From Lasioglossum baleicum (Eukaryota; Arthropoda; Insecta; Hymenoptera; Halictidae): DNA of 64,000 nt. Both the position numbers and the translations under genes were made by a program. Position 1 is the stretch's first letter; each line of letters opens with the position of its first letter. Below, one piece after another: positions 24,284 to 36,397 of this stretch. The stretch covers positions 7,502,001-7,566,000 of the forward strand of contig NC_134932.1 in NCBI RefSeq assembly GCF_051020765.1, written 5' to 3'. A model generated the notes under the pieces. That model was not told the DNA's origin, did not search any database, and saw only the letters and a list, made by a program, of their open reading frames with translations.

Positions 24284-27200
24284 ATGTCAACGAAAGCAGC
24301 AAAGAAGAGCACGATGACGAGCTCGGGCAGCGGCGTGCAGTCGCCACAATTCACGTCAACGCCGATCGGTCAGAGGCCGGGTAGTCCTTTGAGCCCAACG
24401 CGTTACTCTCGTCTTCAAGAGAAGCAGGATTTACAGAATCTAAATGACCGGTTGGCTTGTTATATCGACAAAGTGCGACATTTGGAATCGGAAAATTCCA
24501 GATTGTCGCGGGAGGTTGAGACCACCAAGGAAACTATCACCCGCGAAGTATCCAACATAAAGGTGATGTATGAGCATGAATTGTCCGAAGCAAGGAAATT
24601 GTTGGATGACACCGCAAAAGAACGAGCGAAACTTGAGATTGACACCAAACGATTGTGGGATAGCAACAACGAACTGAAAACTAAGTAAGTTCCCTCTTAT
24701 TTCGTGATTTTGTTGAATTAACATCTAACACAAATGTATTAGTCGATACACTATTTCAGTTTCTCGAGTCTGTTACACAAGACTCTGTGTTTGATTAAAT
24801 ATTTTAGTTCGAACGGTTCATATAGGATAAGTTGTCACGAATTTGATACAGTGTGTATAGTAATCCATGCTTTGTACACACTTTGTATTATAGTACATTT
24901 TTCTATAGATTTCTGAAACGTATGTCAATAGATTATAAGATAAGGAAAGTAATAACAGAATGGGCTTAGGCTTCATAGAAAGACACAACAATAAAAAAGA
25001 TAACAAGGTCATTTTTACGTGATAAATGATTCTTTCACATTTCTAGATATCTTATCTTGTATCTATGTATTTCAAATGCTATCTGTGACTTTTTGTATAC
25101 ATTGTACAGTTTATATTATGAAAATAGTATAATAATTATCATAGCACGCGATATATCTTAATTAAAATTGCATTTTGTGCTTGTGCAGCTAAGTTTGCTT
25201 ACATTCTGTTGGTTACAGCATCAAAATATTTACATGTTATACATACTTCTATGATTTCCTGTTTCTATATAAAGAACGGTTACATTAGTATCACAAATGT
25301 CTGCATGAATATTTCATTAGATGCATGCCATTGTTTATCTTGTACCAGCATTAGTGTGGTTTTATAAATAACGAGTGTTAACAAATTGTATCTTTGTATT
25401 TATTTTAGTTGCCCAAATTTTCTAAAATTTATCATTAAAAATTATTTTTTAAATGGAAGTTTATTTATTATTAACTATTAAGTATTAACTAGAAATCTCT
25501 CCAATTACTTTAAATTTAATGTAAATACAATAGATTTTAAAACATTTGAAACATAACGTATAAAGCAATTGATTACATTTGTAAGATATGCTATTCGTAA
25601 AATGCATTATCACACAAGCGTACCAATGTAACATTCATTCAAAGAATTGCGGCATACGTCGCGTTATCGAGACGAACGGAATTGATATTGCACCCACAGT
25701 ATGTTCAAGTCGTAAATGCGAAATGATAAGAATTTTCCAGGTATATATATATACCGTACTATATTTATAGCGTGGGTTCAGTTTTATGAAAGCTCTCTGT
25801 CATATTGACAAGGTAAAAGTATTGTTGATAAAAAAATTACTGCACTTGCATCGTGTTATTTGGTTCAAACGAAAACGTACATAAGATAGGAACGTTTCCA
25901 TACAAGGGTGTAACCATTCATTTTTTGAATATTTGGGTGTGCCTAACTTGAAATGTGACGTTGCCACAACCGATTGCGTCACGCATACTATGCGGCGGTG
26001 ATGTCATCTTCAACTGCGTGTATAACCTCGACTGAAAACATTGACCTCCTTTCAGAGAGCGTTGAGCAATCGATAAAAATACGAGTAGAATCCTGGAACA
26101 AACGGGAAATATTATTTCCTATGATCAATGAAGCGGCGCGCGACACAAAAATAAGACCATACGATTTTTAGCATACGAGACGTATGTGTTCAATACAATA
26201 TATTCGATTCAATCTAAATTTTGCATTGTTGTATCGACAATTATAACATAACAAGCTGTTAAAATAAATATTTATTCGAATAACAGCTAAATCCGGGTTA
26301 AAAGCGGGCGGCCATCTTGGGTGACGCTGCTAGGGGTTCTGTCAACGAATACCCCCTGCCTTATTCACTTTTTTGTTAGCATGTAGCCGACGCTCCGTTA
26401 AAATTTCTGTATCTACCGTAAAAAAAGCTAAAGAATTTCATAGTTTTTGTATTTTCGTTTTTCTCGCTTTTAATTCTTTTTTCTCAGTTCTCCTTTGGAC
26501 TCACGATAAGATTCAAAATTACTTCGGAATAATGATTTAGTTATCTTGGAGATACCATCGCGCGAAGCGAGCGTGCGATGCCAACCTTGCATCTGTAGCA
26601 CTTGTGAAAAAAAAGACGATTCTCATAAAAGGAATAGCGATGACGACAGACCCCGTATGTCCTTGTATGAAATGCAAACGCGACATTTCTTTTTTTTTTT
26701 GAGAAAACGTTTCGACATATGTACTTGAAATTTATGTTCAATTAATAAACTGCTCCTCTCTCGTAAATGTCAATATTGAGTAAACCTGCATGTTGGGCAT
26801 TTGTTTTACCGTTTCTTACACGCATCATTATTGTTACGTAAATGTTTCGTATAACAGTAACATTGTGTGAATCTTTTGTTTTGTTTTGTTTAAATGATAC
26901 AAGCAGATAATACTGATAGGCTGCAAGGTTTAGGGTAACGGAATATTAAGTCGAACCGAGACAGTACGGCGGAAAAAATTCTCGATGTGGGTCGTTGCCT
27001 GAAATAGAAACACGCGAGCTTACCTCTTCTTCGTGACTGCCGGAATCTCGTGAATGATCGAAATTTTGTTACAGTATTCATTCCTTTTGCGTACGGTTTA
27101 AATTTCACGTTGTTTAAAATTGCTGCGCTATGCATGAATGATTGATATTAATGAAGAACTTAGAAATTGAAAGAACGAACACATTGTATACGACATACAT

Positions 27201-30200
27201 ATATAATGTATGTGCATGCACGTGTAATAACATTTTTTTTTGTTTAGATATTTTACCAAATTAATTTGAGTTAAAAGGCCAAACCTTGAATTTATTAAGA
27301 CATACTAAATTATATTGTGATATCAAATCTTTTATTTAAGTTAGTTAATAACTCTTGTAAACTTTTAATCATTTTTTTTCAGACTGGATAAAAAACTTGT
27401 AGATCTGCAAGTTGCAGAAAGAAATTTAATATTATACGAAACTCGTTACAATGATTTGCAATCACAGTATACTCATTCTCAAGCAGACCGTAAAAAGTTA
27501 GCTGAAAGAGAGAAAGAATTGGAAGATGAAGTAGAAAAATTGAAAACACTATTAGAGGATGCCCGTAAACATCTTAGCGAAGAAACATTACAACGTATAG
27601 TTCTGGAAAATAATATTCAGAGTTTGAAAGAAGACATCAGTTTTAAAGATCAAATTTACCAACAAGAATTGACAGAAACAAGAACAAAACGACAGGTTTG
27701 TATCTTAAATCCTCTCTTTAATGATTACTTATATAAAATATTGATTTCACTTATCCTTTGAATATTATAAATTTGTTTAATTTATGATTCATCTAATTTA
27801 TGGAATATTTCAGATTGAAATCTCGGAAATAGATGGTCGACTTGCTGAACAATATGAAGCTAAATTCCAAAACTCTTTACAAGAATTGCGAGATCAATAT
27901 GAAGGACAGATGCGAGTTAATAGAGAAGAAATCGAATTACTATATGAAAATAAAATAAAAAATTTGGCAGCTCATGCTCAGCGCAACAGTGGAGCTGCCA
28001 GTTTAGCTGTTGAGGAGTTGAGACAGACAAGAACGAAGATCGAGGGACTTAATCAAAAGATTAATGAACTTGAGGCAACTAATAATGCTCTTAATGCACG
28101 AATCAGGTAATACTTATATAATACATATTATAACTTCATCTTAATTCATTGTATCAATTTGTAATCGTTATATAATATTTTATGCAGAGATCTAGAAAAT
28201 CTGCGCGAAAATGAGAGGACACGCCATGCGGAAGGTTTGGCATCCCTGGAGGCAGAATTATCACGTATGCGTAATGAGATGGCTCAACAACTGCAAGAAT
28301 ATCAAGATCTTATGGATATTAAAGTAGCTCTTGATTTGGAAATTGCCGCATATCGTAAACTTTTGGAGTCTGAGGAAGCAAGGTAATTTAACATAAATGT
28401 ATAAATACTATACCAATAATGTATATGTAATTATTAATATTTTAAATTCCAGGCTTGCATAATTAATAGATTTCGTTTAATTTCACAGATTGAATATTCA
28501 TCCTATGCAGTCAAGCTCAGCAGCACCAAGTGGTAGAAGCACTCCTTCAAGACACACACCACTAAGAGGAGGCAAACGAAAACGTACATTGTTAGAAGAA
28601 AGCGAAGAACGCAGTAGCACTGATTACAGTATAAGTGGATCAGCTAGAGGGGATGTAGAAATCACAGAAGCTGATCCTCAAGGACGATTCGTGAAACTTA
28701 CCAATAAAGGCAACAAAGTAAGATGAACATAAAACGTGCCATTTATAGTTGTTCTGCATAAAGCAGAATGATGGTTACCTTTTGCATTTCAAACAAAAAC
28801 ATGATCTCTCATTCGTAAATTGTAAATATTTTTGTGAATATAATAAGATGGAAATGTGGTTACTGGTTCCATCTTATGAACACAATAATATTAATTTTAT
28901 AAATTATTTCTTTCTTCTCTAGGAAATAGGTCTCAGTGGATGGCAAATTATCCGCAAAGCTGGTTCCTTGGAAACAATGTTTAAATTCCACCGTACTGCC
29001 AAAATAGAAGCAGGGGCAACTGTCATGGTATGGTCTTCAGATATTGGCGCTTCCCACGAACCACCGTCAAATATTGTTATGAAAAGTCAGAAGTGGTTCA
29101 CAGCAGATACTATGACAACTAAACTTCTCAATAACGAAGGCGAAGTAAGTCATAATCGTTACAATTAATATGTGACTATCGATGTCATAATAGATGCTAA
29201 AAATGTCTTAATTTGTACATAGGAAATGGCCACATCAGAATGCAAAAGGCAGCAACTGTCTACATCCGTGTCTCGGCATAGAGAAAATTTAGGTTTCAGA
29301 TCGTCTGAGGAACTTCACCATCAAGAGGTACATAAATAATTTAATTTTTATGTATTTTAATCACACAGTTGAGATATTAAAATGCTACATTTCCTTAGAA
29401 TCAATAGTTTTTGTTTTATAAACTTCATAATTGATCGCGAAAGTGTAGAGTGAAAGCTAACTCAAAAGTTTGTAGCGTCCTCCTCGGTTTTGTTATAAGC
29501 TTAATTAACGAAGACAATGTGGCTATAAAATATTTTAATATTTTTGGAGTATTAGTAACAAATTTGAAGTACACAATTTCTTTTCGAAAGTTCCGTGGTT
29601 TATTTCTTATTAGCTTTATTGGTACATATATGAAAAATAAGTATATGATAAATTCGGGGTGTGTGTTATCAACGCCATCTTCTTATTCCATAGAGAAGAT
29701 ATCTCTACCCATATTAACTGAGCGACCGAACGGTACTGATGGGTCGATTTATGTAAGTTGTTTTCAACTTATCAGTCGTTAAAATAGGCGATGATGGTTA
29801 ATATACTTCGCTCTACAAGTACAAGAAATTATTTGGCTTTGTTTTTTTTTCTTCCTCACAGCATTTTATTTTCATGCTCACGCTTCACTAAAACATCATG
29901 AGTGTTTCAAGATAATGTGATCGTAAAATGTGAACATTTCATTAGTTAACCACATTGTCTTTTAGGTATATAAATTAATAAATAAATCTGTCGGTATCGA
30001 AACATCATCATTGGTACCATATGTAACGTGATATCAGAGGTATTTCTACGGTACATTGCTAACCAGTCAGATTGAAGATAGATTTGGGCACTCTAAATTA
30101 TATTTATCAACCATATTGAATAATATTTTATTCTATAAAGTTAAGAGTGTAAGAATCATGTACATGCGTGAACACATTATAGTGTGTGTATATATTTACA

Positions 30201-30457
30201 TGTTTATATGCATGCACAAATGAACACGCATGATTTAATTTTCTTCATCAGTCCCCAACATGAACGATTAACATTCATTAATCCGTGCTATAAAAATGTT
30301 GTAACTAATGAACATGGCGTAATAATTGTATGTAGTTGCGTTACGCTTCCTGGGTTAATCGATATGTCATACGTATTTAATCTATTCTACAGAGATGTGA
30401 TTCTTTTTTCTGTTCCAGGGCGATCCACAGGGAGATGAATTCTGTCGCCTTATGTAA
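24284..30457 (+). CDS. Lam: B-type nuclear lamin with CaaX box
   Basis: Eight exons join in frame to 598 residues: 24284-24684, 27383-27695, 27814-28106, 28188-28382, 28489-28717, 28923-29144, 29223-29327 and 30419-30457. Lamins are intermediate-filament proteins that form the meshwork under the inner nuclear membrane. The head (1-45) has the SPLSPTR-type CDK1 site. The coiled-coil rod starts at EKQDLQNLNDRLACYIDKVR and ends at the conserved LDLEIAAYRKLLESEEARL (near 400). A nuclear localisation signal GGKRKR is at about 428-433. The Ig-like lamin-tail domain covers about 450-570 (GRFVKLTNKGNKEIGLSGW, then MVWSSDIGASHEPPSNIVMK). The chain ends CRLM, a CaaX farnesylation box, like Drosophila Lamin Dm0 (622 residues). 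The start is the first ATG in frame ahead of the head domain. Intron 1 is 2.7 kb and intron 7 is 1.1 kb; the others are about 80-210 bp. AATAAA lies at 30644-30649. Confidence 0.97.
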
Positions 30458-30643
30458 AAACAAGTCCACAAAAGTAATCTTAAGAATAACAACAGCACGT
30501 TTAAAAATGCTTGAAAGGTACAGGAAGACATTTTACGAGATTCGATTTCAAATAACAGAGTCTCCAGTTTTGTCGACACATACACACATATAAGGAATAC
30601 ATATAAAAAATGTCTTGATTGATATATATATTTTGCTTAAGAA

Positions 30644-30649
30644 AATAAA
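30644..30649 (+). terminator. Candidate lamin poly(A) signal
   Basis: A canonical AATAAA lies 187 bp after the lamin stop codon. Later A-rich signals exist, so a longer 3' UTR is possible. Confidence 0.45.
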
Positions 30650-30783
30650 GAAGAGATGAAAAAGAGAAATTCACAACACCATTAGTACTTTACGCAATAA
30701 TACCTCAAAACTTGTACACGATTTGGTAATAGTCTGTGTACGTATTTAGTATTTTGTATGGTTTGCAGTTATTTCACGCTTAA

Positions 30784-30923
30784 GGCTGCGCTCACAGTGG
30801 CTCCGATATCGGCCGATTCGGTCGACGTCCGACGTTGTCTCTTTTTCGCGCGCTCGAAAAAAGAGACAGATGCGTCGGACGTCGGCCGAATCTGCCGATA
30901 TCGGTGCCACTGTGAGCGCAGCC
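30784..30923. mobile_element. 140-bp near-perfect hairpin MITE downstream of lamin
   Basis: Two arms of about 68 bp are almost exact inverted copies. They start GGCTGCGCTCACAGTGGC and contain CCGATATCGGC, CGACGTCCGACG and GTCTCTTTTT. The loop is only a few bases (around 30850). The left flank is TTAA and the right flank is TAAG, so a TTA(A)-type target is possible but unproven. Its high CpG content contrasts with the AT-rich surroundings. Confidence 0.75.
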
Positions 30924-32243
30924 TAAGACGAGGGGAGAGTGGGAAAATGATACAAAATGTGTGTGAATATACAACATTTTCCTGCTGAGAATATATAAAG
31001 TAAATGTAATTATGATATAATGTAGCTAAGTAAAATATGTTTTTATGTTTGTAAAAACTTTGACAATCGTAAAATGATTTTATGCATAAATCGATTTAAC
31101 CTTTTTAATACAATAGTATACTAGGAAAATGTTCAACTCAATGCAATTCCATATTTTCACAATATAGTTCAATTCGCTTTGAATGAGATAACATAAACAT
31201 CATTTTCCCTGGGAAACTTTTCTTTTATGGTTTGAAAAGCTTTGACAACGATTAAGAAACAAAAAGAGTTCCTACTGTGCACTTGTATCGTAGCTCTCAA
31301 TAGTTAGGAATCGTGGAATTACATAACAAAAAGAATATTTGTATACAAGTTTGGGGTATTACTGTAATTTAGAGATATGTACAACGCAACAAGACAACTA
31401 TTCTGTAATATATGATGGTTAAATCAAACTTAACGAAATGTTTCACAGTGATTGAAACAATTTATTGCATTTATATACTTGCACATCGTACAAACCTTAA
31501 TTTGTCGATTACTATCAAAGTTAACTATTATTTTGTTGAATAAGTAGCACGAGAGGAATCTTTCTTCATAAGACCGAAATATTTTTGGCGTATCATTTAC
31601 TTCTACCTAGTCGTTATCGTGCCTTTCAAATGTATAAAAAAAAAGAAGTAAAGAGGTCATTTTTCTCAGTAGGTGATAGTATTTATTTTTAAGTACAAAA
31701 CCCGGATGTAATAGGAGTGTGGCGACTGTATAATATTCAAGCATATTCATTATCAAGGAAATATCTTCTGATACCTACACTACTGACGTTGCTCTTGAGT
31801 TTTCTATAAATTAATATAATAAAAAAAATGTGAAAGAAATTATGTTTAATAGAAATGTATCTGCTCCGTCATCCGGAACATGATTTTGTTAATTGTATTC
31901 GACTTTATACCATTTATACTAATAATAAAAGTCTCTAATTAACCATAGAATCTTTGTATTCATTTGTTTATTATTATTTCAAATGCGGTTTATAAGGATA
32001 TTCTTAAATATATAATGTGTTACCAAATATGTACATATATCGGTATCCTATATATTGGAAAAACCGAAATTATTACAGGTAAATATATGCAAATATACCG
32101 GTATTTTCATATACGTCCCTGGTTCCAATGTTCCAATATGTAGCTCATGAGCTACACGCGCTCTTTCCCCGCTTAGGTACTTCGCCCACTCTTAGACTTC
32201 ATCGTTGCCGTAGAAGTCTAGAACTCTACTTTAAAATAACAAT
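30924..32243. other. AT-rich intergenic DNA with a repeat end
   Basis: No gene was recognised. It contains the second copy of the ACCGAAAT/CCGGTAT repeat at 32038-32121 and a small hairpin near 32188-32225 (AGACTTC with GAAGTCT). The rest is AT-rich without structure I can name. Confidence 0.45.
32038..32121. repeat. Truncated copy of the ACCGAAAT/CCGGTAT dispersed repeat
   Basis: It matches 18950-19053 over GGTATCCTATAT, GGAAAAACCGAAATTATTAC and AAATATACCGGTAT. It ends in CCCTG like the first copy. Only the terminal portion is present. Confidence 0.65.
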
Positions 32244-32377
32244 TTAGGCATTTAGTTTATGCGTTTACAATCGAATAAATGGGAGTCCGAAACTTGGTCG
32301 TACCTTAGTAATTACACCCAGCGAAGGGGCAATAAAACGATTAGCATTTACCTTCATACCCCTCTTCGTGCGCGGCG
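32244..32377. repeat. Left arm of an inverted repeat flanking the Transib element
   Basis: Imperfect inverted copy of 35414-35553. Shared blocks include AGTTTATGCGTTTAC, GGGAGTCCGAAACTTGGTCG and TTAGTAATT. The Transib element lies exactly between the two arms. Confidence 0.75.
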
Positions 32378-35300
32378 CACAGTGGGGAAAAGTGACTTAC
32401 CTCGCTTCAAAAAGAAATAATAAAGGTACATTTAAGCACTAATAATATTGTTGCAATATTTTTTATAAATTGAAAATAAATTTCCAGAGGTTCTGCAAAT
32501 ATTGCTGGTTTTTCGGAGCATCTGCTAGCGACATTGCAGATGTACGAAGGCTTTTATTTCGTCGTGCAAAAGCCCCAAACCTAGTCTAGGGTAGTAAAAC
32601 TTACCCGGTGTCTGCAGGATGGCAAATTATTCGAGAAATTACTTTTACGGGCGTAAAAAAATTTAATAACCATGTCATAAAGGTATTAACTGGGTACCGC
32701 CAGGTACCGCTAGGGCCTGTTCGATCGCGCTACACGTGCGGGCCCGAAAAGTCCCTTTTTTACAACTTGCTAGCGACCACCATAAACTACCGGGATTTCC
32801 CACCCCCGCCAAAATAATGCTCCGCCCTCGATCGTATCTTTGGAAAAGTTACGCCTTTCCGAAAATCACGATAAATAGGCAGGAAGAAAAAGTCCGCGGT
32901 GCAAAAGACGTCTGCATCTGAGTGAGTGTTCAAGTCTTTGTTACAAGGTTCATTAAATATGGATAGTGAAAATTCTTTTGTGAATGATAATAAACGAGGT
33001 AGTGTTCGTGGTCGCGGTCGCGGTCGCGGTCGTGGTCGCCCATCTAAGAGAAGCGTAATTAACAGAAGCACCGGTAGAAAGCGTGTGTCGATAGAAGGAG
33101 CCTCAAGAAGTACGGTACTAAGGCGGGCTCATGAACTATTGACAGATGGTACGTATAACATATCCATAATACAATCAGCTGCGCGGGTGAGCAGGAATAA
33201 TACTGTTGTAAATTCGGAAAGAAGTATTACAGAGGAAGATTTTCCATCATGTCACACGAAGGAATCAGCATTAGCTTTTTATTTAGAATACGATTATAGC
33301 AAAAGTAGATATTACGGGTTGGTGAAAGATTCGAGATCGAGAGGCTCCTATGTTTATCCATCGTATCCAATGATAAAATCAGCTATGATTGAATGCGAGC
33401 CAAAAAATTATCAAAAATCGGAAAAAGAAGTGCTTGTACCACTACAGGACATGTTAAACAAGACAGCTGAACGTTTATGTAATTCAGTGGCATTACAGTG
33501 GGATGAAGAGAATTTGAGTAATCTACAGCTAATTACCACTATAGGATTTGATAGTTCATCTGGCCATGCCAATCCACATCAACATTATGAAAATGAAGAA
33601 AATGAAAATCCAAACACACATCAGACACTTTTTGTAAGCAGTATGATTATCATACAATTGAAGAGCCCATCCGAGACGTGTAAATGGATTAATCCGACAC
33701 CCCAGAGCACCCGCTTCTGCCGACCATTAAGAATTGCTCTAGAAAAAGAAAGTGATTCGAATATTCTTCGAGAATATAATCGTTTAAATCGGCAAATTAA
33801 ATTTCTTAACAAACACAAATTTGAAATGGAAAATGGGAAGAAAGTGGAAATATTTTACAAAGTTTCGCAAACATTATTCAACGGAAAATGCATAAACACC
33901 ATTGTAGGAAATACCACAAGCAGTAGATGTCCAATATGTTTACGTACCACACATCAGTTTAGCGATTTCAGCGATAATTTCGAGCCGAGAGAATCTGCGC
34001 TACAGTTTGGTTTGGGGCTCTTGCATGATGAAATAAAAGCCTTCGAACATCTGCTGCATATTTCCTACAGACTAAATCTAAAGACGTGGGATATGCAAAG
34101 GAGCGTCAGAGGTAAGTTTGCATTTTTATAGAATACAAAGAAAAAGAATATTGATGCAGAAAATAGAAATGATATGAAAATAAACTTTTTTATCGATTTC
34201 AGAGCAATTTGAAGAAAGAAAAATTATTGTAAAGAATAATATATATGCCAAACTTGGTGTTCGAGTAGACCAAGTGTTACAAGGGCATGGCACAACAAAC
34301 ACTGGCAATGTCGCTAGAAGATGCTTCGAAAAACCAACAATATTTGCAGAAGCTCTGGAAATTGATGTTCAATTTGTAAAAAATATTGCGACAATATTAT
34401 CAGTGTTTAAGTGTAAGAAGCCTTTAAAAATAAGAGAGCTTGAACAGTTCTGTTGGCAGACGTATTGTCTCCACTATACACTATTTCCATGGGCTCGAAT
34501 GAGCCCAACGTTACATAAATTATTAAAACATGGTTGCGAAATAGCACAGCAGTTTGTATTGCCAATAGCGTACTATTCAGAGGATGCGAACGAGTCATGG
34601 CATAAGCTTTATACGAGTCATGGCATAAATAATCGAAAAAACAGATTGTTAGACGTTTTTAATCGAGCAGTACAGTTAACCGATCCTAAAATATCACTGA
34701 TCTTAATAAAAGATCGATTACAATTCTATCGAAGAAATCAAGTTGCACCAGAAGTTAGAAACTTCGTCGATGAAAATATGTAAGTTAAAAAGATTAAGTA
34801 CTCACCTTCTTCTATAAATAAGAGTATAATTATGAACAATACATATCTAATTCATATTATTATACATTACAGCTACACAGAGCCTGCAGAAAGTGCCAGT
34901 AGTAATGTCAGCGATATGTCAAGTGATGACGAGATGTGAGGTGCTTCATGTGTTTCGTAACTTAAAACGTTCAAATACTTTATTATTATTATTTATATTG
35001 TGTTGTATATATGAGAATACGATGTACATACGTTCAAATTAGTGTGTCATAAAATCATTTCAACGAAAACATGATTTCATTAATTTCTTGTCACAAAAAT
35101 CGATTTCTTGAAAAAACCAGAGGTCGTAGACAAATTTTGAGACCAGATTTGAAATCAGCGTGGAAAAATCTACGGGAAATGATATATAGCAAAAATTAAA
35201 AAATTTTTTTTCTGCCGTGGTAACGCAGAAACCACATTTTCTGGAAATTGTGAAAGTTTCTCAAGGTTAAAAACCGTTCGTACCGTAATTTCCCTATTTT

Positions 35301-35413
35301 TCCCATATTCTGCAAAGTTTCAGCTTTAATTTTAAAAAAATTCATCGCTCTACCTCATTTCTATCGAAAGTTATTTCTTTTTGGAGCGAGGTAAGTCACT
35401 GTTCCCCACTGTG
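32378..35413 (+). mobile_element. Complete Transib DNA transposon
   Basis: A 3036-bp element bounded by inverted ends CACAGTGGGGAAAAGTGACT (left) and CACAGTGGGGAACAGTGACT (right, on the complement). Both continue TTACCTCGCT and then CAAAAAGAAATAA after one variable base. An identical 5-bp direct repeat, CGGCG, flanks it (32373-32377 and 35414-35418), the GC-rich 5-bp duplication expected for Transib. Inside is one intact three-exon transposase gene. Transib is the superfamily from which the RAG1 core is thought to derive. The matching ends, clean duplication and open reading frames point to a recent insertion. Confidence 0.93.
32959..34939 (+). CDS. Transib (RAG1-like) transposase
   Basis: Three exons join in frame to 598 residues: 32959-34111, 34203-34779 and 34873-34939, both introns GT-AG. 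The start is the first ATG in frame after the element's 5' leader. The N-terminus has an RG-rich AT-hook-like stretch (RGRGRGRGRPSKR, about residues 18-30). The RNase H-like core can be aligned by eye with RAG1. Asp198 in IGFDSSSGHANPHQ, Asp357 in GLLHDEIKAFEHLL and Glu515 in SEDANESWHKL are the probable DDE triad. Zinc ligands fit at Cys324/Cys327 (RCPICLRTTH) and His489/His494 (HKLLKH, the same spacing as in RAG1). The motif NTGNVARRCFEK corresponds to the RAG1 NGNFARK region. No stop or frameshift interrupts the frame. The C-terminus is acidic and Ser-rich (SSNVSDMSSDDEM). It is slightly short for the superfamily (usually about 650-700 residues). Confidence 0.9.
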
Positions 35414-35553
35414 CGGCGCAAGGAGAGATGCGAAATAGGGTATGCAGGTATACATATAAATGGGAATCGTATTATTGCCTCTTCGATGAGCAATTACTAA
35501 AGTACGACCAAGTTTCGGACTCCCAACATGGTAAACGCATAAACTTAATCCTA
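35414..35553. repeat. Right arm of the inverted repeat flanking the Transib element
   Basis: Inverted partner of 32244-32377. The first five bases are the CGGCG target duplication. It contains the complement of GGGAGTCCGAAACTTGGTCG and of AGTTTATGCGTTTAC. Confidence 0.75.
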
Positions 35554-36397
35554 CAATATATTAATCCTATATAAATTCAAAGATTTTTACATCTTACAAT
35601 GCCCATAGCTTTTTTATGCGTCAACCGATTTCAATGAAACTTTGTACATGTATATAACTTACTTAGATTTACAAAATACATTATACATGTTTTAAATTTT
35701 CATTACATAGGCACAGATGAAAAATTTAAAACTCGTGATCTTTATTTTTTCCTTTGTAATTGGACCAATAACAATGGAAAACAAATTATTTACACATTAG
35801 CTAGTAAACTAACGTCTCAGAAAAACTCAAGCTGCTGCATGGGTCCAATTTTGAAAGAGTTTTACGGGATCCGTCAAAATGATGGATTCTATATAATTTA
35901 AAATTGTAAAGATGCTTCCCTGAGAAATTTACCAAATTTATTTCTTAGGGTATATATTATTGGAAAAATGGCCAAAAATTTGGATATACACATGTTTGTT
36001 ATTATGCAGTTATTATGTTTATAAAATAATACTTGGGTCTGGGTCCAAAGTAGATCTAGTCACTGATTGGTCTGTTCCTATCTCGTTTGTGGTAGGGGGC
36101 AACACTATACTGGCGACTCCGAAATCCCGGACGTGATCGTGAATATCGTGATCACTCTCATTTCCTCTTTGTCGTAAGTCGTAGTGTAAGCAGTCGTAAA
36201 TTAGAACTCGTTGGCCTATCTATATGAACGATAGATCGAACGCAATCGAAGTTTTGGATTGTGCTGTTTTCTCGAGATAAAAGGCAATTGTGAGTTGTGA
36301 GTTGGCTGTTGGAGAATTTTCACTTGTCTTTGTCGTTTATACGTGGAAGTTTTTTTTTCTTATTACAGAGCACCAACGACGTCGAAAGTATTAGAAA
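35554..36397. other. AT-rich DNA and 5' flank of su(f)
   Basis: The first 500 bp are AT-rich, possibly repeat-derived, and have no open frame. From about 36050 composition changes. The stretch 36100-36390 probably contains the su(f) transcription start and 5' UTR, ending ACGACGTCGAAAGTATTAGAAA before the ATG. No RNA gene was seen. Confidence 0.45.
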
